A DNA stretch of 64,000 nt, taken from Datisca glomerata (taxonomy: Eukaryota > Streptophyta > Magnoliopsida > Cucurbitales > Datiscaceae). The stretch lies in the NCBI GenBank assembly GCA_003255025.1, contig QANY01000091.1, positions 427,345 to 491,344 on the forward strand, given 5' to 3'. Made by a program: the position numbers and the translations under genes. Of the stretch, positions 48,002 through 64,000 are shown piece by piece. Position 1 is the stretch's first letter. The number at the start of each line of letters is the position of its first letter. The notes under the pieces are model-generated. The model was not told the DNA's origin, ran no database searches, and saw only the letters and a program-made list of their open reading frames with translations.

Positions 48002-48550
48002 GAGGTGTGCATGGTCAATTCCGTCCGATTTTTAACATAAAATCTAGACCGAATTGAAATTTACGTTCTCGCCACAATGAGAACCGAAAAGACCAGTTAC
48101 GTGCATATAAACTGAACTGACCAAACCGTAAAATAATTAGTCAGTTCGGTCAGATTTACGGTCCACCAAGAAACTTTTTTTCAAAACATTCATCAATAAA
48201 TTTAATCATACATGTTTAAAAAAATAAATTTGTCATGCATTACAATAAAAATTCATATTTTAAATCATAACATGTAAACTAAACATTAAAAAAAGATGAG
48301 AGAAATGTGAAAATAGATAAATGTGAGAAACAAGAACGGAGAAAAATGTGAAAGTAAATATGATATATATATAAGGAGGAGGATTAACAATCGGCTCGGT
48401 CGGTTTTAAATCGAGTCGAAAGTTTATTTTTCTAATCCAAGACCGAACTGACCACTGTTAGTTAAAAAATTAATTAAACTTATCATTTTTAGTTAGTTTG
48501 ATCCGGTCAGGTTTGATCCATTTAGTCGGTTTTTACACACCCCAGCCCTA
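48002..48550. repeat. GAACCG/CGGTT-rich non-coding repeat with GGTGTGCA / TACACACC ends
   Basis: It starts TAGAGGTGTGCATGG and ends TTTTTACACACCCCAGCCCTA, so the ends are roughly inverted. The interior repeats CGGTCAG/GACCGAA motifs. Same class as 26590-27115. No coding. Confidence 0.55.
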
Positions 48551-49843
48551 ATTTACAATTTTAAGTAGTTGATTCTAAATCGTGTCTATTAAGTTGGGAT
48601 AACAGCTTTTCAAACTATGAAATTGAAACTATGAATATATAAACATTGTTTTGATATGGAGGGACAAAATATCTTTCGTAAATCTAATGGTGAGTTTTTT
48701 TAGATAAGGTTGTTGATGATATGAATCAGTAGGTGCACCATGACACCTCAACTAAGCTAGCAACTTCGTAACACCATTATCATCTATCCCAACCCAACAT
48801 TAAACTAAAATAAAAACCACTCCATCTTATTCACCTTTATCGTTATTCCTTTAGGGGTCGTTTGGTATAAGATTACGAGTAACTGATTTCCAGAATAAGA
48901 TTACTAGAATATGATTGTGGAAAAGTAAATGTCCGGAGAGTTAAGATTACTTTATTTGTTAACTTTGAGAATGTTCTGATATAATGGTGAGGGTGTTAAA
49001 TTACTTTGTTTGTTTTTATCGAATATGCAATGAGATGTTATAAACATTATTGTCAAATTTCAATTTTATCCTTGGACTAAAAAATGTTTATGAATAGTAA
49101 TTACTTAATTTATAATAAGATGACCACCATAAGTAATAACAAAATGTATTTTTTTATTATTATAAAATCATGGATTTTTTTCTTATATACTTATTGATTT
49201 CTTGATCATTGTGTTATGACCAAACCATTATATTATAATACGCCATGTAGATTTTCATCAAATACAGTCTATACAATTGAGCCAATACCACTCTTAGTGT
49301 ATTAATGTGATATAGAATTTATAATAGAATATAATAATTTTGATAAAAAAAATACTGATGATTTTTAGCTCAATGATCAAGATTATAGTGCTAAAATAAA
49401 TTTCTATTAAGTTTCAATCATAATATTAAGTAAAAAATATTTCCCAAGAAACAAATTGAGAAAGAGTTACCTTCAAAATGAAATATTGGACACAACTCCA
49501 TAAGTCAAAACATGTAAACATAATATATTTCATAACATATGTAGAAGATGGATTCTCAGTACAATTATTACATTTCCACAAACATGTGTTGACTATATAT
49601 ACATGTGATCTGTCAAAAGATGTGGACAAAATATTCACTCATATGCATATCATAAATGCAACAACAAAATATTTACCCTTGTACACATCACAGTGCAACA
49701 ACAATTCACCCATGTGCACAACAACAAAGCTACACCTGCAAATTATTACAGGTGATATTACTTATACTATACATATCAAAATAGGTTCTGAAGGCTTCAT
49801 TCATGAAATATAATTGTTATGATTACATATTATCAAGTGAATC
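48551..49843. other. AT-rich intergenic DNA
   Basis: Contains GGGTCGTTTGGTA near 48854, a string often found at hAT-type MITE ends, but I found no partner end. No gene recognised. Confidence 0.4.
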
Positions 49844-50077
49844 TTACGAAATAAATTCCTTTTTGAAAAGTGCAGGCAGAGCAAAGAAGTAATGAGTTTG
49901 ATCATGGTCCTTCATAATCAACTTTCTTGCTAGTGCCTTCTCGGCATCTGTTAGTCCATTTATTTTCATTATTTCATCAAATATTTGGAAAACTATATCA
50001 GCACTATAGACTTCATATTGAAAATACTTTACCAACTTGCCTATATTGTCACTTGCGTTTAAATCAGGTTTACCCAT
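49844..50077 (-). pseudogene. Myb/SANT-like DNA-binding protein C-terminal fragment
   Basis: The frame ends with INGLTDAEKALARKLIMKDH and YFFALPALFKKEFI. This resembles the C-terminal tail of plant Myb/SANT-like proteins linked to PIF/Harbinger transposons (leucine-rich helix, then F-x-L-P). The N-terminal Myb domain is missing. Tentative. Confidence 0.4.
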
Positions 50078-50295
50078 AGTAAGAAACTTAAAGAATTTAA
50101 AGAGCTACACACAACTCCAGAAGCCAAGAAATTGATATAATATTGAAAAGTAAAATAGAAATGAAAGCAGTGAGAGAATAAAAAAAGAGGTATACTTTCT
50201 TGTCAACAAAATCAGTCCAGAAACCTAGCTTTAGCTCTATAGCAAGGATCAAAAGGTAACAACGGAGACTGCTCGTTCCAAAAAATTAGCTTATG

Positions 50296-50296
<1 letters not shown>

Positions 50297-50326
<30 letters not shown>

Positions 50327-50366
50327 AAGAGAGAGAAAGAGAGATAGAGAGAGAAAGAGAGAGAGA
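50297..50366. repeat. (GA)n microsatellite
   Basis: Imperfect GA run of about 70 bp with occasional GATA and GAAA units. Confidence 0.95.
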
Positions 50367-50529
50367 CTTGCAATTTTAATGGGTCTTCTATGGAAGGGAC
50401 TGAAGCTCATGTGAGATGTGAGTGATGGAGAAGGATAAATCAAGGAATTTGGGGACTGACTGAGTGTCTGGAATGAATATACCCCTCAATTCAGAGGAGT
50501 ATCAAGATACTCTCAATTGAGGGTATTTG

Positions 50530-52460
50530 AACATTTCAGAAATATTTGAACACTTCAAAAAAAATCAAACCAAACAAATGAATCTTATAGATACCCTCAC
50601 ATCATTTCAGGCATATCACTTAATATCTCCCCATACCAAAAGTTCCCTGAGTTCTTTGAATCAATGTGCTAAACTTGACTTTGCACTTCTTCCCATAAAG
50701 ACAATGCTTACAAAAGTCGAGTTCCTAGATTTTTGACCACTTAACAAGCATCGTTTGCTCAAAATTGACATCATTCTCTCACTTATATTCCCTAGCTGTA
50801 TATGCCAAAGACGGGTAATCTCTCAATTTAGATATGATAATGATGAAACTGCTGCAACACCGCTTACTGTGCTTCCCTAGAGTATAAATAGGTCATGAGT
50901 CCATTCTCCTTTAATCACCAATAGAGAGCCATTACAAACCTTCAAATTCCACCTTTATCTGAATATCGATAAACTTGAGAGTCAAATGAACTTAAAGAAA
51001 CATGGTTATTTCTCACATCTAGTACATGCCGCACATTAGTCAAAGTCTAAACAATACTGTCATACGTCTTGATCTGAATCGCACCGATACTATCAACTTT
51101 ATATGGGATGTTATTTCCCATCAAGACTTCACCCCCATTAATTTATTCATAAGTAATAAACCATGTATATACAAGCTGAATGGATAGCCCATTAGTTGTC
51201 TGAGCAACTCGTAGATACTGGTAAGACTGTGTCAGCATTATCAAAACTATCATCTAAACTCTTCTCTACTAGATCAGCAACATCACTGGTAGTGAATGAT
51301 TTTTCAATAATCTCTTTTTTATTTTTGAGTTTAGGGATTCGAGTTTCTAGGGCCTTCTTTGTGACAATAGTTGCACTTTTTTTTCGACTTATACCTAGAT
51401 CTGCCTTTATTACTCCATAAACCATTTTCTTTATTTCTTCCTCTAGCTACCAAACCATTCGTTGAATTCTCAGTGTGATTCTCTGATACGCTTTTCTTTA
51501 ATTCTTTGGAGTAAAAATATGTCTTCACATCCTCTATAGCAATTTTATCTCTCTCATCTAACATAGTGTCAACAAAATGGTCATATGAAGAATATAAAGA
51601 ACATAATGAAATCAAAGCTTAATCTTTATCATCAAATTTTATATCAATATTATTCAAATCCAGATTACATGATTAAATTCATTAATATGATCTTTAATTT
51701 CCATACCTTTCAATCATACGAAGCGTATTTAAATATCACTTCAAATAAAGTCGGGTGGTGAGGGATTTTTTTTCAAATACAAACTCTCTAACTTGACTTG
51801 CAAAGCATCAGGAGACGTCTTGTTGTATACTTCCCTCCAGACTCATGAGACAGAGACAACCGGATGTAGCAGAAGCATCAACAAAACCTTAACAATACCA
51901 AAAGCTGTTGAATCATACACGATTTCTAGCATTAGATCTTTCAAAACCTATTGAATCCTAAGATTACCAGGATTTAGGCAACAATTTTGTTGATTCGCAA
52001 GAATACAAAAAATTAGAAATAAAATGAGAATGATTTCTCATTAAAAATGTCAAAAACTCTTTAAAACAATTGAATAAGATGAATTTATACTAGTCTAAAA
52101 AATCCTAAAAATTAAAAGAGATGGAAATTATGAAAATGTCCAAAATTATGACCGAAATAACTTCCGGGTCTACGAAAGTACTTAAAACAGTATTTCTTGG
52201 ACCTGAAACTGGGCTGATATTACGAACCCAATTGCACATGTAGATCTCTGAATAAACTTCGATTTGATATATTACGGCCCACGTGGTTCCACCTAAGTCA
52301 AAACTTACGCCTTCCGGAAGTTGACCTGCGCGTACTAGGATCCATTTGTTCCAGAAATTTTAAAGTTGTACCGTCTGCATCACAACATAATTGTACTAAC
52401 TGCCTGCTCCATGAGATCATCTTATTCTTCATCAGTCAATTTCTTCGACAAAGTGTCATT
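50530..52460 (-). mobile_element. Ty1/copia retrotransposon fragment (gag to pre-integrase)
   Basis: On the minus strand, near 52380-52450, it reads LSKKLTDEE and a copia gag start. 51331-51615 has LCSLYSSYDHFVDTMLDERD and the zinc knuckle CNYCHKEG. 51192-51425 has SFTTSDVADLVEKS. 50740-51190 contains the protease and pre-integrase region (VLMGNNIPYKVDSIG, DLFILQGSTVSGVAAVSS). About 50540-50760 has the zinc-binding GAG_pre-integrase (WSKI, LDFCKHCLYGKKCKVKF). Stops and frameshifts are frequent. The integrase core, RT and RNase H are missing, and I see no LTRs. Confidence 0.75.
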
Positions 52461-54372
52461 TCCCTTTAACGCCTTAAGGAAGCCTAGCTGAAATAAAGAT
52501 GCTCACATCTTCAACAGCCAAAGACTGAAGTCATTCTTCCCATTGAATTTATCGATCTCATATTTTGTCATCATAATAATAAGACCCAAATAGAAGTGTA
52601 GCTCTGATATTACTTGTTATGATCACAACTCCAAGAAATTGGTGAACATGTAAAATATAAAGAAAGATAAATAATAAAATATGTAACAATGAACTTACAT
52701 GGGTAGTGTGACTATGTATACGGGCGAAGATGAGAAGAATTTTATTAATCAACAAAGAGAATATAAAAGAATGCTAAAAGTATTTACAAACTCAAATCTT
52801 ACAAACTCAAATATTGAATTAAGTAGAGTCTTAAAATATTGGTAGGCTCGTCATAAATATCTCTATAGATGATATAATTTGATACAATACAAAAAGGGAA
52901 AGAGAAATCATGTTTATATAAAAAATTAAGAGAGCATGACTACCAAATAACGATGCAAAATCCACACCAATTTAAAATGAAGAAGAATCTTAAATGTCCC
53001 TCTATTTTTTAACACTAGCCAAGCCCCTCATCAAATCAAAAGCAAAATTGACATTTTTTTTCTATTTCCAATGAAACTCACACCAGTTTCTTTATTTTTT
53101 TCTTTCTTTATTCTTTCATCCATTGGGTTCCCACGTCCATCTTCTTTGCCTTCTACATTTTTTTGTGTTTCATCTCATTTTCTTCTTTCTTTGTTCTTTC
53201 ATCCATTGGGTTCCCATGTCCATCTTCTTTGTCTTCTACATTTTTTTATGTTTCATCTCATTTTCTTCTTTTACCACAAACCCATGACCTCCGACTATCA
53301 TTACCTTCATTATTGAAAAATATAACTACTTTACATTTCAAGTAACTATTGACATTTTCAAATGATGATGTTCAAGTAAAACATGACAAAATACCGCTTA
53401 AATCCTTTCAACTTAATCAACTACTTGAAAGGTCAATTAGTATATTTTAACTATTTCAAGTAACTATTGACATTTTTAGTAGCGAAACTCAAGTCAAATG
53501 CAACAACTTGAAGGGTGCACGTAATAATAACATACTACTTAAATTCATAAGTAACTATTAAAATTTTATCCAAGACTAATATGATCATTTGAAATGTGCA
53601 AGTAATATATTATAACTAAACTAATTCAATCCTTCAAATAATTTTTGTCTTTCTAGCTTATTATTTTAACAGGAGTTTAAATGGAAGAAATTTTTGATTT
53701 TCTTTTTTATCATTTAAACCCCACTAAATATGGTAAGATTAGGTTCTTTTATTTATTTTTCATTTATTCTTTTATTCACTAATAATTTTTATTTTATTTT
53801 AATATAAAACTCAATTGTTTATACAACTACTTAGAAATTCGAAGGTCCAAATAGATGAACTTAAAAATCTATGTACAATATTAGTTCATATTGATGAGTT
53901 ATACTATCTATCAGCATGATTTTTTTTGAGCTCGTATATGATTAATTCACTATAATATTTGCTACGTTTTTCAATTTTAGTTTTAAACTAAATGTAATCT
54001 TGCCCAATATCCATTATATGTGTAGTAAACATGGTTCTAAGATCACGTTTTCTTTTCTTAAATAAAACTTCAATACTTGTTATCTCATCTTACGATATAT
54101 ATTTGCAAGATGTGTATTCCTTATTTTCAAAAAAAATTTAGTGGATAATTTATCATCTCCAAGTAATGCATGACTTATTAATACCCATTTTATCTAAAAT
54201 AATTTAATTTTATACATAAGGATATAACATTTTTACCATTACTTATTTTGCTTTTATTTTAGATTTAAAATAATTTCAAATTAGCTAATGTATTTATTTC
54301 AATACTAATATTAATTTTAAATCTTATGTTATATTTTAAATTACTTTAACACTTGCGAATCACGTGTATTTT
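52461..54372. other. AT-rich intergenic DNA with a short tandem repeat
   Basis: No gene. The frames at 53071-53345 come from the pyrimidine-rich tandem repeat. Confidence 0.5.
53101..53266. repeat. 83-bp tandem duplication
   Basis: Units 53101-53183 and 53184-53266, each with TTCTTTCATCCATTGGGTTC and ACATTTTTTT. They differ at only a few positions. Confidence 0.92.
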
Positions 54373-55148
54373 GACTATACTATATTAAAAGGGACTTAAG
54401 GAGGAGAAACTTTTTATTTTATTTTTTACCCTTGAAACCCCTTTAAAATATTATACAAATTAGTTATTTCACCTACTTTTTCATTTACTTCATTTATATA
54501 ACAAACTTTACAAATAGTTTACAAATTAAATATGTTTACCATATTTTGTAATTAATGGACATAAAGATTAATTTTAAGATTTGTGTATATATAAGGAATA
54601 TTTAATTTTTAGTTGTTAAGAATTTGTTCCTTAGTAATTTATAAAATTTACATTATATAATTATGTTATTAGCAACATAAAAATGTATACAAATGGATTT
54701 AGAGAAAACATTAATATATTTTGTAGTAATCTATTAATGATAGAATCATGTATTAAGAATGTGACAAATGGATAAAATAAAATCAATTTCCATCATCTTT
54801 AAAAAGTAATGCTATATAGTATAATTTTAAGTATCTAATTTTTAACTTAGTACATCTTACTTTATGTACACTATATTCGAGCGTCAAAACTTTAAATATA
54901 TATAATATCTAAAATTTATATCATTACATTTTTAATGAGTTGTCACACAACTAAGTTTATGTATAACATGTAATATATGTTGTTTGGTGAAAAATTATGT
55001 AACTATGGAGTGTGATTGGTATACCAAGTTCACCTATACCATAGTAGAGAATAAAAATCAAGAAAATTATTTAATTCAACGTCTCATATAAATTAAATAG
55101 TATAATGAATGAATAAAAAAGAATAGATTTGTTGCACGTTTCTACTAA
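54373..55148 (+). mobile_element. Non-autonomous Helitron upstream of TOC75
   Basis: It aligns along its length with the Helitron at 33162-33962 in the opposite orientation: TATACTATATTAAAAGGG, then TTACCC, TTTACAAATAGTTTACAAAT, AAAGATTAATTTTAAGATTT, and TATGTACACTAT near the end. The 3' end reads GCACGTTTCTACTAA, a CTRR-type end. The 5' TC is changed and the hairpin is weak, so it is an older copy. It ends 140 bp before the TOC75 start codon. Confidence 0.75.
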
Positions 55149-55288
55149 CATTTCTTTGAAGATTTTGTGTTTACAAAACCGTGCCTAGCACGGACATTTT
55201 ACCCAGTATATACCAAGCAAAGCAAAAACCTCTTTCTTCTGTTCTGCTTCACTTTCTTATCCCCTTCGTTCTCTTCGCCCCCACCAAA
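55149..55288 (+). promoter_or_regulatory. TOC75 5' leader region
   Basis: 140 bp between the Helitron end and the ATG, ending CCACCAAAATGCC, a good plant start context. An in-frame upstream ATG at 55181 would add 36 residues, but the family starts at MPAFAAS, so 55289 is preferred. Confidence 0.6.
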
Positions 55289-58200
55289 ATGCCTGCTTTC
55301 GCGGCTTCCACCCACCTCCCGACTCGCACCAATCTCCCTTCTTCCCTCTCCTCCCGCCTCAATAGATTAGCCTCACCTTCCATTTCCGCTTCGACCAGTC
55401 CTCATTTTCCTGGTGTCAAATGCCAGCTCTCTTCCTCCTCCTCTTCCCAGAACCCTGAACCCTTGAAATTCCCTTCCTTTAAACCCCAACTTAAATCTGT
55501 GTTTAAAGCCCTCGCTGTCTCTTCCTCATTGACCATCGTCCTCAACATTAGCTCATTCCTCGGTAATGGAAACGGGAATTTCGGTGGTGGTGATGGGTTT
55601 GGCGGAGGTGGCGGCGGTGGGAGTGGCGGAGACAGTGGTGGGTTTTGGAGTAGACTTCTTTCTCCTTCTGCAATTGCTGATGAATCCCAAAATCAGGAGT
55701 GGGATTCTCATGGTTTGCCGGCTAACATTGTGGTGCAGCTCAACAAGCTCAGTGGGTTTAAGAAATACAAGGTGTCGGAGATCCTTTTCTTCGATCGACG
55801 AAGGTGGACCACTGTGGGCACTGAGGACTCGTTCTTCGAGATGGTTTCGTTGAGACCTGGTGGTATTTACACTAAGGCACAGCTACAAAAAGAGCTTGAA
55901 TCCCTCGCGACTTGTGGTATGTTCGAGAAGGTAGACATGGAAGGGAAAACCAATCCAGATGGGACTCTAGGTGTGACAATATCTTTCACCGAGAGTACGT
56001 GGCAGTCCGCCGATAAGTTCCGGTGCATCAATGTGGGTCTAATGCCGCAGTCGAAGCCGGTTGAAATGGACGCTGACATGACCGACAAGGAGAAGTTGGA
56101 GTATTTTAGGAGTCAAGAGAAGGACTACAAGAGGAGAATTGAGAGGGCGAGGCCATGTTTGTTGCCAATGCCCATTCACAGAGAGGTGCTGCAGATGTTG
56201 AGGGATCAAGGGAAGGTGAGCGCGAGGCTTTTGCAGAAGATTAGGGATCGGGTACAAAGGTGGTACCAGGATGAAGGGTATGCCTGTGCGCAGGTTGTAA
56301 ATTTTGGAAATTTAAATACCAAGGAGGTTGTTTGTGAGGTGGTGGAAGGAGATATTACCCAGCTTGTCATTCAGTTCCAGGATAAGCTTGGTAATGTAGT
56401 TGAAGGAAACACTCAAATCCCTGTGGTTAAAAGGGAATTACCCAAACAGGTAAAATATCATACTTGATCATTCTTCTTTCATGAATTATATGTTTTTCTA
56501 TTTCGTTTGATTGCTCAATATACTCTGATTTGTGCCATTTGGTGTTGAACTTTAACCGTTGGTTGAATGTTTTGTGTTTTTCACTTAACAATCTTAAGTG
56601 GGTAGTAGTTGGTTCTTAAATTTGTATCTCTTGCTATGAAAACTGGATTGTCTAGTGGTTTTGATTTGTGATGAATTATTTGAATTGGGTTTACAGCTTC
56701 GGCCAGGCCATGTTTTCAACATAGAAGCAGGGAAGCAAGCTTTGAGGAATATTAATTCCCTAGCTTTGTTTTCAAATATTGAAGTGAACCCACGGCCTGA
56801 TGAAAAGAATGAGGGAGGAATCATTGTTGAGATAAAGCTTAAAGAATTAGACCAAAAGACAGCCGAAGTTAGTACAGAATGGAGTATTGTCCCTGGCCGT
56901 GGAGGACGGCCCACTCTGGTATGTGACATTCCTGTTGTTTTAGTTGATTTCTACTGGGTTCTTCCACTTCATTTTAAAAAACTACATTGTGTACTTCTGA
57001 TCAACATTTTTTCCATTTCATGAATGTAACACTACGTTTAGGCTTCACTTCAACCTGGTGGAACAGTTACTTTCGAACATCGAAATATCAATGGTCTGAA
57101 TAGATCTATACTTGGTTCAGTGACCACTAGCAACTTCCTTAATCCTCAGGTTCTATGAAATTTTTTTAATTGTCTTTTGTTTCTGAGTAGGATTGTGTTA
57201 ACATTTTCTTCAAAACTTTAATTTGAATTCTATGTGGGTTTCTTTTTCTCAGGATGACCTTGCATTTAAACTTGAGTATGTGCATCCATATCTAGATGGC
57301 GTTTATAACCCACGCAACCGTATGCTCAAAGTGAGTTGTTTCAACAGCCGAAAATTGAGTCCTGTCTTCACTGGTGGACCAGGAGTTGATGAAGTTCCCC
57401 CTATTTGGGTCGATCGAGCTGGTCTTAAGGCTAATCTTACGGAGGTACTTACTTATATTACGTTGTGCTTCATTGAACGGCGTGTGGATATATTGGATAT
57501 TGAAACTAATTGTTATATTTCATACATATTTGATGTTTGCCAAACAGAATTTCACCCGTCAGAGTAAATTCACCTATGGACTAGTCATGGAAGAGATAAC
57601 TACACGAGACGAAAGCAGTCATATATGTCCAAACGGGCAGAGAATGTTGCCGAGTGGAGGAATTAGTGCTGATGGACCTCCGACAACTCTCAGTGGAACT
57701 GGTATTGATCGGATGGCATTTTTACAAGCAAATATCACGCGCGATAACACCAAGTTTGTTAATGGTGCTATTGTGGGTCAGAGGAATGTATTTCAGGTGT
57801 GATTCTACGTTCTTAATAATCCATCATCTTTCCCGTTGTTTTGTTTCAAATGAGTGAGGAGACACAGACATAGTGGAAGTCTTTCCCACTTCCCAGCAGC
57901 TTTCTCTTACATTCTTTATATCCGGTATGTTATAGCGACGTAGGAATGCCTCAAAAATAAATTTGATAGGCTGGAGATTTTATCATGTTCAGGTTGTCTT
58001 GTTGGATGTTTACTTGTAAGTTTGAATCCTCTTATTGTCTGTATCATCTTTTTCATAGCTTAAACTCTAATTCTAAGAAGCACAACACAGACACGAACAC
58101 GACACGATATGGACATGCTGGGAGGTTATTTTTGAAAAATAAGGACAAATAAAAAATTTCAACTGTATCTATCTCAATTAAAATGTCAATACATTCAATT

Positions 58201-59355
58201 TATTCTATAACTTATATTTACTTGTTTTTTGTTGTGATTTTAGTTTTAAATATATTTTTGGCAGACACGTTATAGCACATGTCATAAGGTGTCCGATACA
58301 TGTTGGACACGTTAGACAATATGTTCCAATTGAGTGAATTTTACTGTTTAGTGTCTACTTCAAAGTTGATAGGGGCTGTTCCTGGCTTTTGCATTACAAT
58401 TTTGTGGAGTAGGATATGTATTTTTTTTTAGCATTTTAACTTGTTTGAACTTTATATGAGACGTAGGAATTTTCAGTCTAATTCAGATAAACATATGCAT
58501 GAAATACAGGTAGACCAAGGTCTTGGCGTTGGAAGCAACTTTCCTTTCTTCAATCGTCACCAGCTTACATTGACACGCTTCTTCCAGTTGAAGCAAGTGG
58601 AGGAAGGTGCGGGGAAACCACCACCGCCTATTTTTGTCCTTCACGGTCATTATGGTGGCTGTGTAGGAGACCTTCCAAGTTATGACGCTTTTACCCTTGG
58701 AGGCCCCTATTCTGTGAGGGGATACAACATGGGTGAGATTGGTGCAGCAAGAAATATCCTGGAGGTAAAGTTATATACTGTGATTAAGGTTTTGATTAGG
58801 TGCACCTAGATATATCTGTTTGATACTATTATGAACAGTACTTGGCTTCTCTCACCGCAAACAATAGGTCTCACCAAAAGAAGTGTAAGACTTATTAATA
58901 TTATCATTTACTTCTACATGGAATGAGCTGATTTGTTCACATCAGCAGCGAGAAAGAGTTTATCCTCACTTGGTCGGGAGCTAAGTTCCGTTCTCGTATT
59001 AGCCACTAGTATTAGCCATTAGAACTTACCAAACTGCAGATGATGATATCTGATTATATAAACTGAACTGGCAAGTAAGAACTAATGTTATTATCATTTG
59101 GTATTTCGAATGCAGCTTGCTGCCGAGCTGCGGGTTCCTGTTAAGGGCACCCATGTGTATGCGTTTGCCGAACACGGGAATGATCTAGGAAGCTCGAAAG
59201 ATGTCAAAGGTAACCCAACAGAGGTATATAGGAGAATGGGTCACGGTTCGTCGTATGGTGCTGGGGTGAAGCTAGGTTTGGTACGAGCTGAGTATGCCGT
59301 TGATCATAACTCCGGAACAGGTGCACTATTTTTCCGATTTGGAGAAAGATTTTGA
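55289..59355 (+). CDS. TOC75: TOC75, protein import channel of the chloroplast outer envelope
   Basis: An Omp85-family beta-barrel that forms the TOC import channel. Seven exons: 55289-56449, 56697-56918, 57042-57149, 57253-57444, 57548-57796, 58510-58764, 59116-59355, all in phase, giving 808 aa (Arabidopsis TOC75-3 has 818). The bipartite transit peptide is Ser/Pro-rich up to about 90, then a glycine-rich stretch at 92-118 that is typical of TOC75 and stops transfer at the envelope. The mature part starts about residue 131 (DESQNQEWDS). POTRA domains occupy roughly 150-450 (FKKYKVSEILFFDRRRW; YQDEGYACAQVVNFGNLNTK; LRPGHVFNIEAGKQAL). The barrel contains GGPYSVRGYNMGEIGAARN and ends ALFFRFGERF with the terminal Phe usual for Omp85 proteins. 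Confidence 0.98.
58080..58325. repeat. GACACG-rich repeat in TOC75 intron 5
   Basis: ACACAGACACGAACACGACA on the left and GTGTCCGATACATGTTGGAC on the right, an inverted-type pair seen in common plant miniature repeats. Intronic, no coding. Confidence 0.45.
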
Positions 59356-59742
59356 GATAATTATTATTGGTTTGGTAATTTTGTTCGGTACAATAAGCTA
59401 TTTAGAATCTTAGATTTCGGGAGAATAATGTTGAAGCTGTTCTTGATATTGCAAATCTTCTGGAGGTGTGCTTAGAAGTAAAGATTGTGCTAAATGAAGT
59501 TCGAATGATATTTTCTTTCAATTTTATCTTAATTTCTTTTCTATCTCATTATCTTAATATTTTGTGTTCTTGTATGATTAGTCATCAGTTCTAATGGTTT
59601 ATAAAACTATGGAGCAATTTCATGATTATAAAATCGTCTCAGGTCATAATAATCTATTTTCTCTTTCAATAATCCATTATTTTCACAAATGGATGGCCTA
59701 GCTTTTGGGTTTCCAATGGGCTCACCCATCTTCACTTTGATT

Positions 59743-59862
59743 TTTTTTGTCAAAGTTACATTATAAATTTAAGAGGAATGGAGAATATGAGTTGAACCCA
59801 CGACCTTTATGTTATAGATGTGATGGCTTAACCAACTGCGTCAACTTAATCTGTCATTTATT
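59743..59862 (-). mobile_element. tRNA-derived SINE
   Basis: On the minus strand: A-box-like TGACGCAGTTGG, then 31 bp later the B box GGTTCAACTC preceded by GGTCGTG, and a 3' A-run (ACAAAAAAAA). It is flanked by TTCACTTTGATT (59731-59742) and TTCACCTTGATT (59863-59874), a 12-bp target duplication with one change. Size about 120 bp. tRNA-like promoter, A tail and duplication together define a SINE. Confidence 0.78.
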
Positions 59863-59874
59863 TTCACCTTGATT

Positions 59875-64000
<4,126 letters not shown>

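Noticed and set aside
48851..48960. hAT-type MITE end (GGGTCGTTTGGTA)
   Set aside because: No matching inverted end or 8-bp duplication found within several hundred bases.
53071..53345. Small secreted-like protein
   Set aside because: The frame is created by an 83-bp pyrimidine-rich tandem duplication.
55181..55288. Upstream in-frame ATG as TOC75 start
   Set aside because: The family's transit peptide begins MPAFAAS-like; the extra 36 residues look like leader DNA and lie next to a Helitron end.

Overview
The window is nuclear DNA of a flowering plant, most probably a eudicot. The evidence is several multi-exon genes with GT-AG introns and plant-specific products (rubisco activase, TOC75), AT-rich intergenic DNA, many plant transposon families, and two insertions of chloroplast DNA. 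I cannot name the species from sequence alone.

Five genes can be read completely, exon by exon, with every splice phase agreeing: RAE1 mRNA-export factor (minus, 16021-22069, 11 exons, 343 aa); a DCN1-like cullin-neddylation factor (plus, 30971-35528, 9 exons, 231 aa); a deSI-like PPPDE peptidase (minus, 37151-38262, 3 exons, 223 aa); rubisco activase, short/beta form (plus, 45005-47283, 6 exons, 435 aa); and the chloroplast outer-envelope import channel TOC75 (plus, 55289-59355, 7 exons, 808 aa). A sixth locus (plus, 42003-42850) is the last four exons of a plastid D-xylose-proton-symporter-like sugar transporter without its 5' part. The genes are unrelated in pathway, apart from two that serve the chloroplast (rubisco activase and TOC75), and each has its own promoter.

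Layout. 1-932: AT-rich DNA with a CT microsatellite. 933-3965: a non-autonomous CACTA transposon. 5325-14246: a complete-ended Ty3/gypsy Tat-lineage LTR retrotransposon on the minus strand; it keeps gag, protease, RT and two RNase H domains, shows no integrase, and carries tandem arrays plus an extra gene on the opposite strand. 14931-15547: a chloroplast trnL(UAA) fragment in permuted order. 16021-22430: RAE1 and its promoter, with a LINE fragment in intron 7. 22430-25240: a broken endogenous pararetrovirus with internal inversion. 25240-30582: repeats, including a 93-bp perfect direct repeat and a MULE with target-site duplication. 30583-38262: the DCN1-like gene (a Helitron lies in its intron 4) and the deSI gene. 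38263-44700: mostly non-coding, with the sugar-transporter fragment. 44786-47830: rubisco activase and a decayed alpha-isoform exon. 48000-55148: transposon debris (copia, Myb/SANT-like fragment) and a second Helitron of the same family directly upstream of TOC75. 59743-59862: a tRNA-derived SINE. 63602-64000: a 15-bp minisatellite joined to a chloroplast psbK fragment.

No wholly new gene system is evident. The most unusual items are the integrase-less Tat element with its antisense gene, the fossil redox exon of rubisco activase, the permuted trnL insertion, the exon-intron duplication in RAE1 that creates a possible second in-frame splice donor, and the Helitron that supplies the immediate upstream region of TOC75.
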